Shown piece by piece: positions 32,616-42,314 of a stretch of 64,000 nt of DNA. Within the stretch, counting starts at the first letter, position 1, and each line of letters starts with the position of its first letter. The notes beneath the pieces are model-generated. The model saw nothing but the letters and a program-made list of their open reading frames with translations, had not been told where the DNA came from and ran no database searches. The stretch is from Paraburkholderia aromaticivorans (GTDB taxonomy: Bacteria > Pseudomonadota > Gammaproteobacteria > Burkholderiales > Burkholderiaceae): positions 2,666,001 through 2,730,000 of the forward strand of contig NZ_CP022989.1 of the NCBI RefSeq assembly GCF_002278075.1. Direction: 5' to 3'. Position numbers and translations under genes: made by a program.

Positions 32616-32945
32616 AATGTCTCCTCTGGAACGGTCGCTACGTAGGCTGGATTCGGGTGCGAAACTGGCCGGATGTCTTGTGCCGCCGGGCTGTCCCGCT
32701 GCACCAGTATTCCGGCCGCGTTGGATGGCCGTCGAATCGAGTATTGTAAACGGTTGTGTGGTTCAGTCGCTTGGCGCGGCTGCAGGGATCTGCGCTGCCG
32801 CGTGGTGCGGGCGGCCGTTTGCGTGGCCGCGCCGCCACCGCGGTTGCGAAGACCGCGTGCCGACGTGCCGGTGTCCCGCTTCGCCGTTTCCTCGGCCTCC
32901 GCGCTTTTTGCCTTGTTTGCCGTTTCCTTTGTCGATTCGTTTCCC
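32616..32945. other. 330-nt divergent gap between gamma-CA and DUF455 genes
   Basis: Probably holds two divergent promoters. The frame of the downstream gene stays open back to an ATG at 32673, but that stretch encodes Arg/Pro-rich sequence unlike the family, so I treat it as untranslated. No repeats or clear promoter hexamers were identified. Confidence 0.5.
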
Positions 32946-33857
32946 ATGATGTCTGCCGCTCCGTTCGCGTCATTCGTTCCAGCTGAGTCACCCGTCGCCG
33001 ATCTCGGGCGGCGAGCCCATTGCGCGCGCACCGCGGCACTCGCCGCATTGTGCGAAGCCGATCCGGCCGCCAAGGCCGCCGCGGCCCGCGCGCTCTACGC
33101 CGCCGTGCTCGCAGGCGGCGTGGCGTGCGCCGCAGACCTCGAACTCGACGAACCCGCCGGTCTGCCCGGCCGTCCCGCGCGGCCTGAACTGGTCGATCCG
33201 CGCCATTTGAAGCGGCGCAGCATGCAATCGCCGCAAGGGCGCGCGGTTTTGCTGCACGCGCTCGCGCACATCGAATTCAACGCCATCAATCTCGCGCTCG
33301 ACGCGGTCTGGCGCTTTGCCGGCATGCCCACCGCGTTCTACACCGACTGGCTCAAAGTCGCCGCCGAAGAGGCATATCACTTCTCGCTGCTGGCCGTGCG
33401 CCTTGCGGAGTACGGTCATGTCTACGGCGACTTTCCGGCTCACGACGGCCTGTGGGACATGTGCGAGCGCACGCGCGGCGACGTGCTGGCGCGCATGGCG
33501 CTGGTGCCGCGCACGCTCGAAGCACGCGGCCTCGACGCCTCGCCGCCGATCCGCGCCCGTCTGCTGCAGGCGGGCGATCAGGCGTCGGCGGCGATTCTCG
33601 ACGTGATCCTGCGCGACGAAATCGGCCACGTGCTGATCGGCAACCGCTGGTTCCGGCACCTGTGCGACGCCAGCGGCCTCGACCCTCACCCCACGTATAC
33701 CCGCCTCGCCGACCAGTATCACGCACCGAAATTACGCGGTCCGTTCAATTTCGACGCGCGCCGCGACGCAGGGTTCGATGAAGCGGAACTGGCCGAACTG
33801 GCAGCCCTCGCGGGGCTCGACGCGCCGGACGCGACGCCGCCCGCCACCGCCGACTGA
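32946..33857 (+). CDS. Ferritin-like DUF455 (COG2833) protein
   Basis: 303 aa from the ATG at 32946. Helical ferritin-like core with carboxylate/His ligands in ALAHIEFNAINLALD (near 105), AAEEAYHFSLLA (near 140) and LRDEIGHVLIGNRWF (near 225), a typical four-helix diiron arrangement. C-terminal PFNFDARRDAGF is family-conserved. The substrate is unknown, though relatives resemble tRNA hydroxylase MiaE. The start is uncertain (see the upstream gap). Confidence 0.82.
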   Translation: MMSAAPFASFVPAESPVADLGRRAHCARTAALAALCEADPAAKAAAARALYAAVLAGGVACAADLELDEPAGLPGRPARPELVDPRHLKRRSMQSPQGRAVLLHALAHIEFNAINLALDAVWRFAGMPTAFYTDWLKVAAEEAYHFSLLAVRLAEYGHVYGDFPAHDGLWDMCERTRGDVLARMALVPRTLEARGLDASPPIRARLLQAGDQASAAILDVILRDEIGHVLIGNRWFRHLCDASGLDPHPTYTRLADQYHAPKLRGPFNFDARRDAGFDEAELAELAALAGLDAPDATPPATAD

Positions 33858-33943
33858 GGTTTCCTTCGCAATCCGGCTCCGCGCGTTGTCCGGCTATCTC
33901 GTTATAATCGAACGATCATTCTTTTTTTTTGGACGTGCCGTTG

Positions 33944-34828
33944 ATGAACACTTCCCAGTCTGAATTCGTCGCCGTACGCGGCATCCGTCTGCATGTGCGA
34001 CGCTGGGGCAACCCGGATGCGCCGATGCTCTTCATGCTGCACGGCTGGATGGACGTGGCGGCCTCGTTCCAGTTCGTGGTCGACGCGTTGGGCGGCGAGT
34101 GGCAGGTGCTCGCGCCGGATATGCGCGGTTTCGGCCTGTCGGACTGGCCGGTGGCGGAGCGCGGCGGCGGCAATTACTGGATCCAGGACTATCTGGCCGA
34201 TCTCGACGCCTTGCTCGACCACTATGCGCCGACCGGCGAGGTGAATCTGGTCGGCCACAGCATGGGCGCGAACATCGCCTGCGTGTATGCCGGCGTGCGG
34301 CCGGAACGGGTGCGGCGGGTGGTCGATCTCGAAGGTTTCGGTCTTGCGCCGTCACACGCGGCGCAGGCGCCCAAACGCCTGCGCAACTGGCTCGACGAGC
34401 TGCGCGATCCGCCGCAATTGAAGCGCTACGCGTCGCTCGACGAGGTCGCCGCGCGCCTCATCAAGACCAATCCGCGCCTCGATCCGCAGCGCGCGCAGTT
34501 TCTCGCCCAGCATTGGTCGAAACCGGACGGAGAAGGGCGTTTCATGCTGCTCGCCGATCCCGCGCACAAGCTGCGCGGCCCCGCGCTGTATCGCCTCGAC
34601 GAAGTGATGGCGACGTGGCGCAAGGTGAGTGCGAAGGTGCTGCACGTGGAAGCCGCCAACTCGCCGACGCTCGCGCAGATCGCGGGCGAGATCCCGCGCG
34701 ACGAATTCAAGGCGCGCTTTCAGGCGTTCCCGAATTGGCGCGAGAAGATCATCGACGAAGCGGGGCACATGGTGCACCACGACCAGCCGGAGCAGGTGGC
34801 GGCGCTGATCGAGGGGTTTTGCGCGTAG
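33944..34828 (+). CDS. Alpha/beta hydrolase (epoxide hydrolase/esterase-like)
   Basis: 294 aa. HGW oxyanion motif (LFMLHGWMDV near 30), DMRGFGLS near 63, nucleophile GHSMGAN near 106, and catalytic His in DEAGHMVHHDQPE near 275. All three catalytic elements are in place. A TATAAT hexamer lies 36 nt upstream of the ATG. Substrate not predictable from sequence. Confidence 0.88.
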   Translation: MNTSQSEFVAVRGIRLHVRRWGNPDAPMLFMLHGWMDVAASFQFVVDALGGEWQVLAPDMRGFGLSDWPVAERGGGNYWIQDYLADLDALLDHYAPTGEVNLVGHSMGANIACVYAGVRPERVRRVVDLEGFGLAPSHAAQAPKRLRNWLDELRDPPQLKRYASLDEVAARLIKTNPRLDPQRAQFLAQHWSKPDGEGRFMLLADPAHKLRGPALYRLDEVMATWRKVSAKVLHVEAANSPTLAQIAGEIPRDEFKARFQAFPNWREKIIDEAGHMVHHDQPEQVAALIEGFCA

Positions 34829-34979
34829 CGTTTCCGGAAAGGCTAAAACGTCTCCGCGGGGCGCTTCGAGCGGAGCGCCCCGCAAGGGCACGTTCTTCGG
34901 GGCGGCGTTTGCGCGAGATAGCTCTGCGCCCACTTACTGCGTTGCAGTAAAATGAGTGCAGATCCTTTTCAAGACAACG

Positions 34980-35810
34980 ATGAACGCCGACCTCCACTGT
35001 CATTCCACCGTTTCCGACGGCCAGTTCGCGCCGGCCGAAGTCGCGCGGCGCGCGCACGCGGGTGGCGTGACGCTGTGGGCGCTCACCGATCACGACGAAC
35101 TGGGCGGCCAGCACGACGCGAAAGTCGCCGCCGAGGCGCTCGGCCTGGGCTATCTGAGCGGCGTCGAAATTTCGGTGACATGGGCTTCGCGCACGGTGCA
35201 CATCGTCGGCCTGGGTATCGATCCGACCAGTTCGATTCTGATCGACGGGCTCGCGCGCACCCGCAACGGCCGCGCCGCGCGGGCGGAGGCGATCGGCGAG
35301 CAGCTGGCCACGCTCGGCATACCGGACGCCTATCGGGGCGCGCTCAAATACGTGTCGAACCCGGACATGATTTCGCGCACGCATTTCGCCCGCTTCATGG
35401 TGGAAAGCGGCTACGCCAGTTCGACGCAAGACGTGTTCACCCGCTATCTCGGCGACGGCAAACCCGGCTACGTGGCGCACCGCTGGGCCAAACTGGCCGA
35501 CGCGGTCGGCTGGATCCAGGCCGCCGGCGGCGAAGCCATCATTGCGCATCCGGGGCGCTATGCTTACTCGCCGGTCGAGTTCGACGCGTTTTTCGCCGAA
35601 TTCATCGATCTCGGCGGCAAGGCGATCGAAGTGGTGACGGGCAGCCACACGCCCGATCAATATCGCGAATACGCGGATGTCGCTCGCCGTTTCGGCTTCG
35701 AGGCGTCGCGCGGCTCCGACTTCCACGCACCCGGCGAAGGCCGCGTCGACCTCGGCACGCTGCCGCAGTTGCCCTCCGATCTGAAACCCGTCTGGGAACG
35801 CTGGCTGTGA
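34980..35810 (+). CDS. PHP-domain phosphoesterase, RNase AM/YciV type
   Basis: 276 aa. PHP metal motifs: DLHCHSTVSDG at the start, LTDHDELGG near 36, GVEIS near 62, IIAHPGRY near 192 and GSDFHAPG near 248. E. coli YciV (Rnm, formerly TrpH) trims 5' ends of 5S and other rRNAs and hydrolyses 3',5'-bisnucleotides. The next gene, a YciO homolog, is also its neighbour in E. coli, which supports this assignment. ATG at 34980 preferred to a GTG at 34956. Confidence 0.9.
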   Translation: MNADLHCHSTVSDGQFAPAEVARRAHAGGVTLWALTDHDELGGQHDAKVAAEALGLGYLSGVEISVTWASRTVHIVGLGIDPTSSILIDGLARTRNGRAARAEAIGEQLATLGIPDAYRGALKYVSNPDMISRTHFARFMVESGYASSTQDVFTRYLGDGKPGYVAHRWAKLADAVGWIQAAGGEAIIAHPGRYAYSPVEFDAFFAEFIDLGGKAIEVVTGSHTPDQYREYADVARRFGFEASRGSDFHAPGEGRVDLGTLPQLPSDLKPVWERWL

Positions 35811-35949
35811 CCGCGCTGTGCCCATGGCGGCACGTCGGGCGCGAAAGCCGGCGGCGCCCGGCGCGCGCCTGCGCCCAGTCTGCCGGCCGGTCTGCCGCCG
35901 CAGCTCATCTGCCGTTCGGCCGCCATTCATTCGTCAGCTAACGTTAGCC

Positions 35950-36585
35950 ATGTCCCAATACTTCCGGCTTCATCCTGACAACCCGCAGCCGCGCCTCGTC
36001 AAGCAGGCCGTGCAGATCATCAACGATGGCGGCGTGGTCGCGCTGCCGACGGACTCGAGCTACGCGCTCGCCTGCCATCTGGACGACAAGGATGCCGTCG
36101 AGCGTCTGCGGCGCATCCGCGGACTCGACGAAAAGCAACTGCTGTCCTTGCTGGTGCGCGATCTGTCGGAACTCTCGAATTTCGCGATGGTGGACAACCG
36201 GCAGTACCGGCTGATCAAATCGGTGACGCCCGGTCCGTACGTATTCGTCCTGCAGGCCACCAAGGAGGTGCCGCGGCGTCTCTCGCACCCGTCGCGCAAG
36301 ACCATCGGGCTGCGCGTGCCGGATCACGCGATCACACTGGCGATCCTCGAAGAACTCGGTCAGCCGCTACTCGGCTCGACGCTGATCATGCCGGGTGAAA
36401 CCCAGCCGATGAACGACCCGGAAGAAATCCGCGCAAGGCTGGAAAAACAACTGGATCTGGTGATCGACGGCGGCCCCTGCGTATGCGAGCCGTCCACGGT
36501 GGTCGACCTGACCGGCGCGCAACCGGTGCTGGTGAGGGCGGGGCGCGGTTCTCTCGCGCCGTTCGGCCTCGAAGAGACGGCATGA
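35950..36585 (+). CDS. YciO/Sua5/YrdC-family protein
   Basis: 211 aa YrdC-fold protein. The nucleotide-binding KPTDS-like motif appears as ALPTDSSYALAC near residue 32, RKTIGLRVPDH near 117 and the closing PSTVVDLTG near 182. YrdC proteins make threonylcarbamoyl-AMP for tRNA t6A; YciO is a paralog with weak or unclear activity. The length and pairing with the PHP gene argue for the YciO branch rather than the essential TsaC. Confidence 0.85.
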   Translation: MSQYFRLHPDNPQPRLVKQAVQIINDGGVVALPTDSSYALACHLDDKDAVERLRRIRGLDEKQLLSLLVRDLSELSNFAMVDNRQYRLIKSVTPGPYVFVLQATKEVPRRLSHPSRKTIGLRVPDHAITLAILEELGQPLLGSTLIMPGETQPMNDPEEIRARLEKQLDLVIDGGPCVCEPSTVVDLTGAQPVLVRAGRGSLAPFGLEETA

Positions 36586-36632
36586 GTGAAAGCGGACAGA
36601 CGCACGCAATCGCGTTGTTACAATAACGAGCT

Positions 36633-37295
36633 ATGGATTCTTCCCTGATACAGACCATTGCGGTATACGCGCTGCCCGTGATTTTCGCCATCACGCTGCA
36701 CGAAGCTGCGCATGGCTACGTCGCGCGCTGGCTCGGCGACAACACCGCTTACGTGCTCGGCCGCGTGTCCGTCAATCCGATGCGGCACATCGATCCGCTC
36801 GGCACGATTGCGATTCCGTTGCTGTTGTACTTCGCCACCAGCGGCGCGTTCATGTTCGGTTACGCCAAGCCCGTGCCGGTCGCTTTCGGCAACCTGCGCA
36901 ATCCGCGCTGGGGCAGCCTGTGGGTCGCGGCGGCGGGGCCGGCCTGCAACTTCGTGCAGGCGTTGATCTGGGGCCTGTTCGGGGTCGCCTTGGCGGTGCT
37001 GAATGTGGACGAGCTGTTCTTCACGCGCATGGCGGGAGCAGGCGTGGGCGTGAATCTCGTGCTCGGCGTGCTCAATCTGTTTCCGCTGCCGCCGCTCGAC
37101 GGCGGCCGTGTGCTGATGGCGCTGTTGCCGCCGCGGCAATCCATCACGCTGTCGCGCCTCGAACCTTACGGGTTCTTCATCGTGATGGCACTGGTCATGA
37201 CGGGCACGCTGACGCGTTACTGGTTGAACCCGCTCGTCACGGTCGGCTACAGCGCGATCACCGCCATTCTGACTCCCCTTGTTTCGCTTTTCTAA
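36633..37295 (+). CDS. Site-2 protease family (M50) membrane metalloprotease
   Basis: 220 aa with about five to six membrane segments. Zinc site HEAAH at 23-27 inside the first helix and the second ligand in LNLFPLPPLDGGRV near 148 (the N-P-x-D-G region). It is short, with no PDZ domain, so it belongs to the minimal S2P group rather than RseP. Substrate unknown. trpS begins seven nt after its stop. Confidence 0.88.
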   Translation: MDSSLIQTIAVYALPVIFAITLHEAAHGYVARWLGDNTAYVLGRVSVNPMRHIDPLGTIAIPLLLYFATSGAFMFGYAKPVPVAFGNLRNPRWGSLWVAAAGPACNFVQALIWGLFGVALAVLNVDELFFTRMAGAGVGVNLVLGVLNLFPLPPLDGGRVLMALLPPRQSITLSRLEPYGFFIVMALVMTGTLTRYWLNPLVTVGYSAITAILTPLVSLF

Positions 37296-37301
37296 ATAAT
37301 C

Positions 37302-38504
37302 ATGTTCCCAGACCGTATCTTCTCCGGCATGCGGCCCACCGGGTCGTTGCACCTCGGCCACTATCACGGCGTGCTGAAAAACTGGGTGCGGCTGCAGTCC
37401 GAGTACCCGTGTTTCTTCTGCGTGGTCGACTGGCATGCGCTGACCACGCACTACGAAACGCCCGAGGTGATCGAAAAGAACGTCTGGGACGTGCTGACTG
37501 ACTGGCTTGCTTCCGGCATCGATCCGGCGCAGGCCACGCTGTTCATCCAGAGCAAGGTGCCCGAGCACGCCGAACTGGCGCTCCTGCTCGGCATGAGCAC
37601 GCCGCTTGGCTGGCTCGAACGCGTGCCGACCTACAAGGAACAGCAGGAAAAGCTGAAGGACAAGGATCTGTCCACTTACGGCTTTCTCGGCTATCCGGTG
37701 CTGATGGCGGCGGACATCCTGTTGTACCGCGGCTCGCTCGTGCCGGTGGGTGAAGACCAGGTGCCGCACGTCGAAATGACCCGTGAAATCGCGCGCCGCT
37801 TCAACTACCTTTACGGCCGTGAACCGGGCTTCGAAGAAAAGGCCAACGAGGCGGCGAAAAAGCTCGGCGGCAAGCGTTCCAAGCTCTATCACGAACTGCG
37901 CAACGCCTACCAGCAGGAAGGCGACGACGAAGCGCTCGAGCAGGCGCGGGCCATGTTGCAGGAATCGCAGAGCCTGTCGATGAACGACCGCGAGCGCCTG
38001 TTCGGCTACCTCGAAGGTTCGCGCAAGATCATTCTGGTCGAGCCGCAGGCCATGCTGACCGAGGCGTCGCGCATGCCGGGTCTGGACGGCCAGAAAATGT
38101 CGAAGTCGTACGGCAACACGATCGGCTTGCGTGAAGACGCGGCGACGATTACGAAGAAAGTCCGCACCATGCCGACCGACCCGGCCCGGGTGCGCCGCAC
38201 CGATCCGGGCGATCCGGACAAGTGCCCGGTATGGCAGCTCCACCAGGTCTACACCGATGAAGCCACCCACGACTGGGTGCAAAAGGGCTGCCGCTCGGCC
38301 GGCATTGGCTGTCTCGAGTGCAAGCAGCCGGTGATCGAGGGCATTCTGCGCGAGCAGCAGCCCATGCTCGAGCGCGCGCAGAAGTACATGGACGACCCGT
38401 CGCTGTTGCGCGCGATCGTCGCCGACGGCTGCGACAAGGCCCGCAAGTTCGCCACGGAAACGATGCGCGATGTGCGCGAAGCCATGGGCCTCTCGTACAA
38501 CTGA
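37302..38504 (+). CDS. trpS: Tryptophanyl-tRNA synthetase
   Basis: 400 aa class I synthetase. HIGH-type motif GSLHLGHYHG near 14 and KMSKS in DGQKMSKSYGN near 265. It is about 65 residues longer than E. coli TrpS because of a charged helical insertion (EEKANEAAKKLGGKRSK region, about 175-235), a form I associate with betaproteobacteria. It follows the S2P gene directly and precedes the methyltransferase. Confidence 0.95.
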   Translation: MFPDRIFSGMRPTGSLHLGHYHGVLKNWVRLQSEYPCFFCVVDWHALTTHYETPEVIEKNVWDVLTDWLASGIDPAQATLFIQSKVPEHAELALLLGMSTPLGWLERVPTYKEQQEKLKDKDLSTYGFLGYPVLMAADILLYRGSLVPVGEDQVPHVEMTREIARRFNYLYGREPGFEEKANEAAKKLGGKRSKLYHELRNAYQQEGDDEALEQARAMLQESQSLSMNDRERLFGYLEGSRKIILVEPQAMLTEASRMPGLDGQKMSKSYGNTIGLREDAATITKKVRTMPTDPARVRRTDPGDPDKCPVWQLHQVYTDEATHDWVQKGCRSAGIGCLECKQPVIEGILREQQPMLERAQKYMDDPSLLRAIVADGCDKARKFATETMRDVREAMGLSYN

Positions 38505-38538
38505 CGCAAGCGATGCAACCGACGAGCCCCCCGAGGCT

Positions 38539-39150
38539 ATGAGTACGCCGATGAGCACTTGCGCAGCCGCCATGCACGGATTGGGCGAGCCGTCGCCTTG
38601 GGTGCGCGATTGGGCGCATCTGGTCGCCGCGGGCGGCGCGGTGCTCGATATCGCGTCCGGGGCGGGGCGGCATGCGCGTTTCTTTGCCTCGCGGGGGCAT
38701 CCGGTGACGGCTATCGACCGCGACGCGGCGGCGCTCGGCACGCTGCGCGGCGAGCCGCTCGTCACACCCGTTGAAGCCGACCTCGAAGGCGCCGCGTGGC
38801 CGTTGCCCGCGGACGCGAGGTTCGCTGCCGTGGTGGTGACGAACTACCTGCACCGGCCGCTCTTTCCGCAGCTTTTGCGCGCGCTCGCGCCCGGCGGCGT
38901 ACTGGTTTACGAGACCTTCGCGCAAGGAAACGAAAGCGTCGGCAAACCCTCTAATCCGGCGTTTCTGCTGGCGCCCGGCGAGCTTCTCGAGCGGGTGCGC
39001 GGCCAGCTCCGGGTGGTCGCTTTTCAGGACGGTTTTCTCGCGCAGCCGCGCCCGGCCTACGTCCAGCGGATCTGCGCAATTCTGGAGGCGGAGCGCTCAG
39101 ACGACCCCGCGCAGGCGGCATCTCCGCCTTGTTACGAGTTGGCTGGCTAA
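38539..39150 (+). CDS. Class I SAM-dependent methyltransferase
   Basis: 203 aa. SAM-binding motif I VLDIASGAGRHARFFA near 37, motif II acidic AIDRD, and motif IV VVVTNYLHRPLFPQLL near 97, then LAPGGVLVYETF. TehB/UbiE-like fold; substrate not determinable. CGAGG before the ATG at 38539. It lies 34 nt after trpS and 43 nt before dapA. Confidence 0.82.
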   Translation: MSTPMSTCAAAMHGLGEPSPWVRDWAHLVAAGGAVLDIASGAGRHARFFASRGHPVTAIDRDAAALGTLRGEPLVTPVEADLEGAAWPLPADARFAAVVVTNYLHRPLFPQLLRALAPGGVLVYETFAQGNESVGKPSNPAFLLAPGELLERVRGQLRVVAFQDGFLAQPRPAYVQRICAILEAERSDDPAQAASPPCYELAG

Positions 39151-39193
39151 TCCGCTACAATCGCGGTTTACCTGATCAAATTCATGGCGTTTC

Positions 39194-40120
39194 ATGACTA
39201 ACGGCAACCAAAGCAGCAAGCTCGGCAGCAACGACGGCGTTCAGATTCGCGGCAGCATTCCTGCCATCATCACCCCGATGCTCGAAGACGGCAGCCTGGA
39301 TCTGCCGGCGTTTCGCAAACTGATCGACTGGCACGTCGCAGAGGGCACGAACGCTCTCGTCGTGGTCGGCACGAGCGGTGAATCGGCCACGCTGTCGGTC
39401 GAAGAACACGTGCTGATGGTCAAGACCGCGGTCGAGCACACGGCGGGCCGGATTCCGGTGATCGCGGGCTCGGGCGGCAACTCCACGACCGAGGCGATCG
39501 AGCTCACCCAGCAGGCCAAGGAAGTCGGCGCCGACGCCACGCTCCAGGTCGTGCCTTACTACAACAAGCCCACGCAGGAAGGCATCTACCGGCACTTTGC
39601 GAAGATCGCCGAAACCGTCGATCTGCCGGTGATTCTGTACAACGTGCCGGGCCGCACCGTTGCGGACATGAGCAACGAAACCATTCTGCGCTGCGCGCAG
39701 GTGCCCGGCATCATCGGTGTGAAGGAAGCGACCGGCAATATCGATCGCGCCGCGCATCTGATCAAGTCCGCGCCGTCGCACTTCGGCATCTACAGCGGCG
39801 ACGATCCCACCGCGATCGCGCTGATGCTGCTCGGCGGCCACGGCAATATTTCGGTCACTGCCAACGTCGCGCCGCGCGCCATGAGTGATCTCTGCAAGGC
39901 TGCTCTCGCCGCGGATGCTAAAACCGCGCGTGAGATTCATATGAAGCTCCTGTCGCTGCATAAGAACCTGTTCATCGAATCGAATCCGATTCCGGCCAAA
40001 TGGGCGCTGCAGCAGTTAGGTCGTGTGCAGGGCGGAATCCGCCTGCCGCTCACGCCGCTCGACCCGCAATACCACGAAGTGGTGCGCGGCGCGTTGCGCG
40101 AAGCGGGCCTGCTGGGCTAG
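39194..40120 (+). CDS. dapA: 4-hydroxy-tetrahydrodipicolinate synthase
   Basis: 308 aa TIM-barrel aldolase of lysine and peptidoglycan synthesis. Schiff-base Lys177 (GVKEATGN), Tyr149 (ILYNVPGRT) and GTSGESATL near 60 are in place. The N-terminus is about 16 residues longer than in E. coli. It precedes bamC, as in E. coli, where dapA and bamC (dapX) form an operon. Confidence 0.96.
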   Translation: MTNGNQSSKLGSNDGVQIRGSIPAIITPMLEDGSLDLPAFRKLIDWHVAEGTNALVVVGTSGESATLSVEEHVLMVKTAVEHTAGRIPVIAGSGGNSTTEAIELTQQAKEVGADATLQVVPYYNKPTQEGIYRHFAKIAETVDLPVILYNVPGRTVADMSNETILRCAQVPGIIGVKEATGNIDRAAHLIKSAPSHFGIYSGDDPTAIALMLLGGHGNISVTANVAPRAMSDLCKAALAADAKTAREIHMKLLSLHKNLFIESNPIPAKWALQQLGRVQGGIRLPLTPLDPQYHEVVRGALREAGLLG

Positions 40121-40253
40121 ACGGATAGCGTCCGCGGCAACCACCAGCGCTAACGAAAGCCTGCCACCGGCACTCCCTTAACCGACGTCGATCCAGCCCA
40201 CGTTCCCGGCACACAGAACCAAGGCACCGCGTTCCAGCATCACGAAGGACCTC

Positions 40254-41393
40254 ATGAAACGTTCCGCACTTTCCCTCCACGCAACCCGCATGGCGGCGCT
40301 GGCGCTTGCCCTCACGACGCTCGCCGGCTGTGACACGCTGAACGACTGGTTTGCTTCCGACCGCGTCAACTACAAGGGCGCGGCCAGCGCGCCGCCGCTC
40401 GCCGTTCCGGGCGATCTGAGCACCACGCCGACCGAACAGCGCTATGTCGCGCCGCCGGCCAATCTGGCGCTGGGAGGCGCCCAGCCGCGCGCGGTGACGG
40501 CGGCGGGCAATTCCACGGAAGGCCAGCCGAACGCGCAGGATCCGCTCGGCATGCATATCGAACGCGACGGCGATCGCCGCTGGCTGGTCGTCGACGGCCG
40601 CACCCCGGAACAACTCTGGCCGCAGTTGCAGGAATTCTGGCAGGAGAACGGCTTCGCGTTGAAGACCGACGCGCCTGCTACCGGCATCATGACGACCGAC
40701 TGGGCCGAAAACCGCGCCAACATCCCGGACGACTGGTTCCGCCGCACGGTCGGCAAGGTCATCGATTTCGCCTATTCGTCTGGCACGCGTGACAGTTTCC
40801 GCACGCTCGTGTCGCGCGCGCCCGGCGACACCACCGACATCTCCATTACGCACAGCGCGATGGAAGAAATGCTGACGGGTCAGGACAAGACCTCGTCGCG
40901 CTGGGAAGAGCGTCCGCGCGATCCGGCGCTCGAAGCGCTGTTCCTGACCAAGCTGATGCAGAAGTTCGGCCTGACCGAGGCGCAATCGAAGCAACTGCTG
41001 ACCGACGCGCGTCCGGCAGCCGCGCCGACCACGCTCGAACAGAGCGCGGGCGCATCCACGCTCGATCTGCAGGAGTCGTTCGACCGCGCATGGCTGCGCG
41101 TGGGCCTCGCGCTCGACCGCACCAACTTCACCGTCGACAACCGCGATCGTGCGAAGGGCATCTACTACGTGCGCTACGCGGACTCGATGCAGGAGCTGAA
41201 GAAAGAGGGCTTGTTCGGCAAGCTGTTCTACAGCGGCAATTCGGCGAAGAAGCCGGGTCAGGAATTCCTCGTCAATGTGCGCTCGAAGGGCGACACGGTC
41301 ACGCAGGTGGCGGTGCTGAACGCGAACGGGCAGGTGGACAATTCGTCCGACGCGCAGCGCATCGTGACGCTGCTGCACGCGCAACTCAACTAA
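40254..41393 (+). CDS. bamC: Outer-membrane assembly lipoprotein BamC
   Basis: 379 aa. Lipobox LAGC puts the acylated cysteine at residue 26, followed by Asp at +2. The N-terminal unstructured region that docks on BamD is at about 30-110. Two helix-grip domains follow (for example GDRRWLVVDGRTPEQLWPQL near 104, and SFDRAWLRVGLALDR near 278). It belongs to the beta-barrel assembly machine with BamB, encoded 8.5 kb downstream. The MBL gene follows after seven nt. Confidence 0.92.
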   Translation: MKRSALSLHATRMAALALALTTLAGCDTLNDWFASDRVNYKGAASAPPLAVPGDLSTTPTEQRYVAPPANLALGGAQPRAVTAAGNSTEGQPNAQDPLGMHIERDGDRRWLVVDGRTPEQLWPQLQEFWQENGFALKTDAPATGIMTTDWAENRANIPDDWFRRTVGKVIDFAYSSGTRDSFRTLVSRAPGDTTDISITHSAMEEMLTGQDKTSSRWEERPRDPALEALFLTKLMQKFGLTEAQSKQLLTDARPAAAPTTLEQSAGASTLDLQESFDRAWLRVGLALDRTNFTVDNRDRAKGIYYVRYADSMQELKKEGLFGKLFYSGNSAKKPGQEFLVNVRSKGDTVTQVAVLNANGQVDNSSDAQRIVTLLHAQLN

Positions 41394-41400
41394 ACGGGCC

Positions 41401-42174
41401 GTGAGGTTCGCGAGTCTCGGCAGCGGCAGTGAAGGCAATGCCATGCTGGTGGAAGCGCAAAGCGGCGCGACCACCACGCGTGTGCTGCTCGACTGCGGGT
41501 TTTCGGCCAAAGAAGTCGAGCGGCGGCTGACGCGGCTCGGCGCGAGCGTCGAAGGTCTCGACGCGATTCTGATCACGCATGAACATGGCGACCACATTGG
41601 CAGCGCGCTGACGCTGGCGCGCAAGTGGTCGATTCCGTTGTACATGAGCTGGGGCACCGCCCGCGCGGTGGGCGCCGACGAAGCCGATATCGACCTGCAG
41701 GTGCTGTGGGGTGACGAAGCGGTGGCGATCGGCGACCTCAGCATCCTCCCATACACGGTGCCGCACGACGCTCGCGAGCCGCTGCAATACGTGCTCTCGA
41801 ACGGTGCGAGCCGGCTTGGCGTGCTGACGGATGTCGGCACGTCCACACCGCATATCAGTTCGGTGCTGAGCGGTTGCGACGCACTCGTGCTCGAATGCAA
41901 CCACGATGCGCGGATGCTCGCGGGCAGTCGCTATCCGCAATCGCTGAAAGCGCGTATTGGCGGTAACCATGGGCATTTGAACAACGACGCGGCAGCTGAA
42001 ATTCTGGCTTCGCTCGACCGGTCGCGATTGCGCCACCTGGTCGCCGCCCATCTGAGTCAGCAGAACAATTTGCCGGAACTGGCGCAGGCCGCCATGGCGG
42101 GCGTGCTGGGCGCGGCGCCTACGGAAGTGGTGGTGGCGTCGCAGGACGAGGGGTTCGCGTGGCTGAGCGTGTGA
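41401..42174 (+). CDS. MBL-fold metallo-hydrolase (YycJ-like)
   Basis: 257 aa from a GTG right after bamC. Metal motif THEHGDH near 61 plus downstream ligands (TDVGTS, ECNHD, GNHGHL) typical of the MBL superfamily group with YycJ/WalJ, a predicted 5'-3' exonuclease. N-terminus RFASLGSGSEGNAMLVE is characteristic. Cytoplasmic. A bidirectional terminator follows. Confidence 0.88.
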   Translation: MRFASLGSGSEGNAMLVEAQSGATTTRVLLDCGFSAKEVERRLTRLGASVEGLDAILITHEHGDHIGSALTLARKWSIPLYMSWGTARAVGADEADIDLQVLWGDEAVAIGDLSILPYTVPHDAREPLQYVLSNGASRLGVLTDVGTSTPHISSVLSGCDALVLECNHDARMLAGSRYPQSLKARIGGNHGHLNNDAAAEILASLDRSRLRHLVAAHLSQQNNLPELAQAAMAGVLGAAPTEVVVASQDEGFAWLSV

Positions 42175-42234
42175 AGTCCGTCTGACGGCCGACGCCCGTT
42201 GATCAGCCGGCGCGACAGCCGCCAGAGAGCCATG

Positions 42235-42271
42235 AAAAAAGCCCACAACGATCGCTCGTTGTGGGCTTTTT
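42235..42271. terminator. Bidirectional terminator between MBL and Bax-inhibitor genes
   Basis: GCCCACAACGA, loop TCGC, TCGTTGTGGGC, flanked by six A and five T. It serves two convergent genes. Confidence 0.92.
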
Positions 42272-42314
42272 CTTCAAGGCGGGGCGTTTTGACGCCGCGC
42301 CCCGCGAATCAGTC

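Noticed and set aside
36618..38765. 715-codon minus-strand open frame
   Set aside because: Antisense to the site-2 protease, trpS and methyltransferase genes; composition is that of a reverse-complement shadow.
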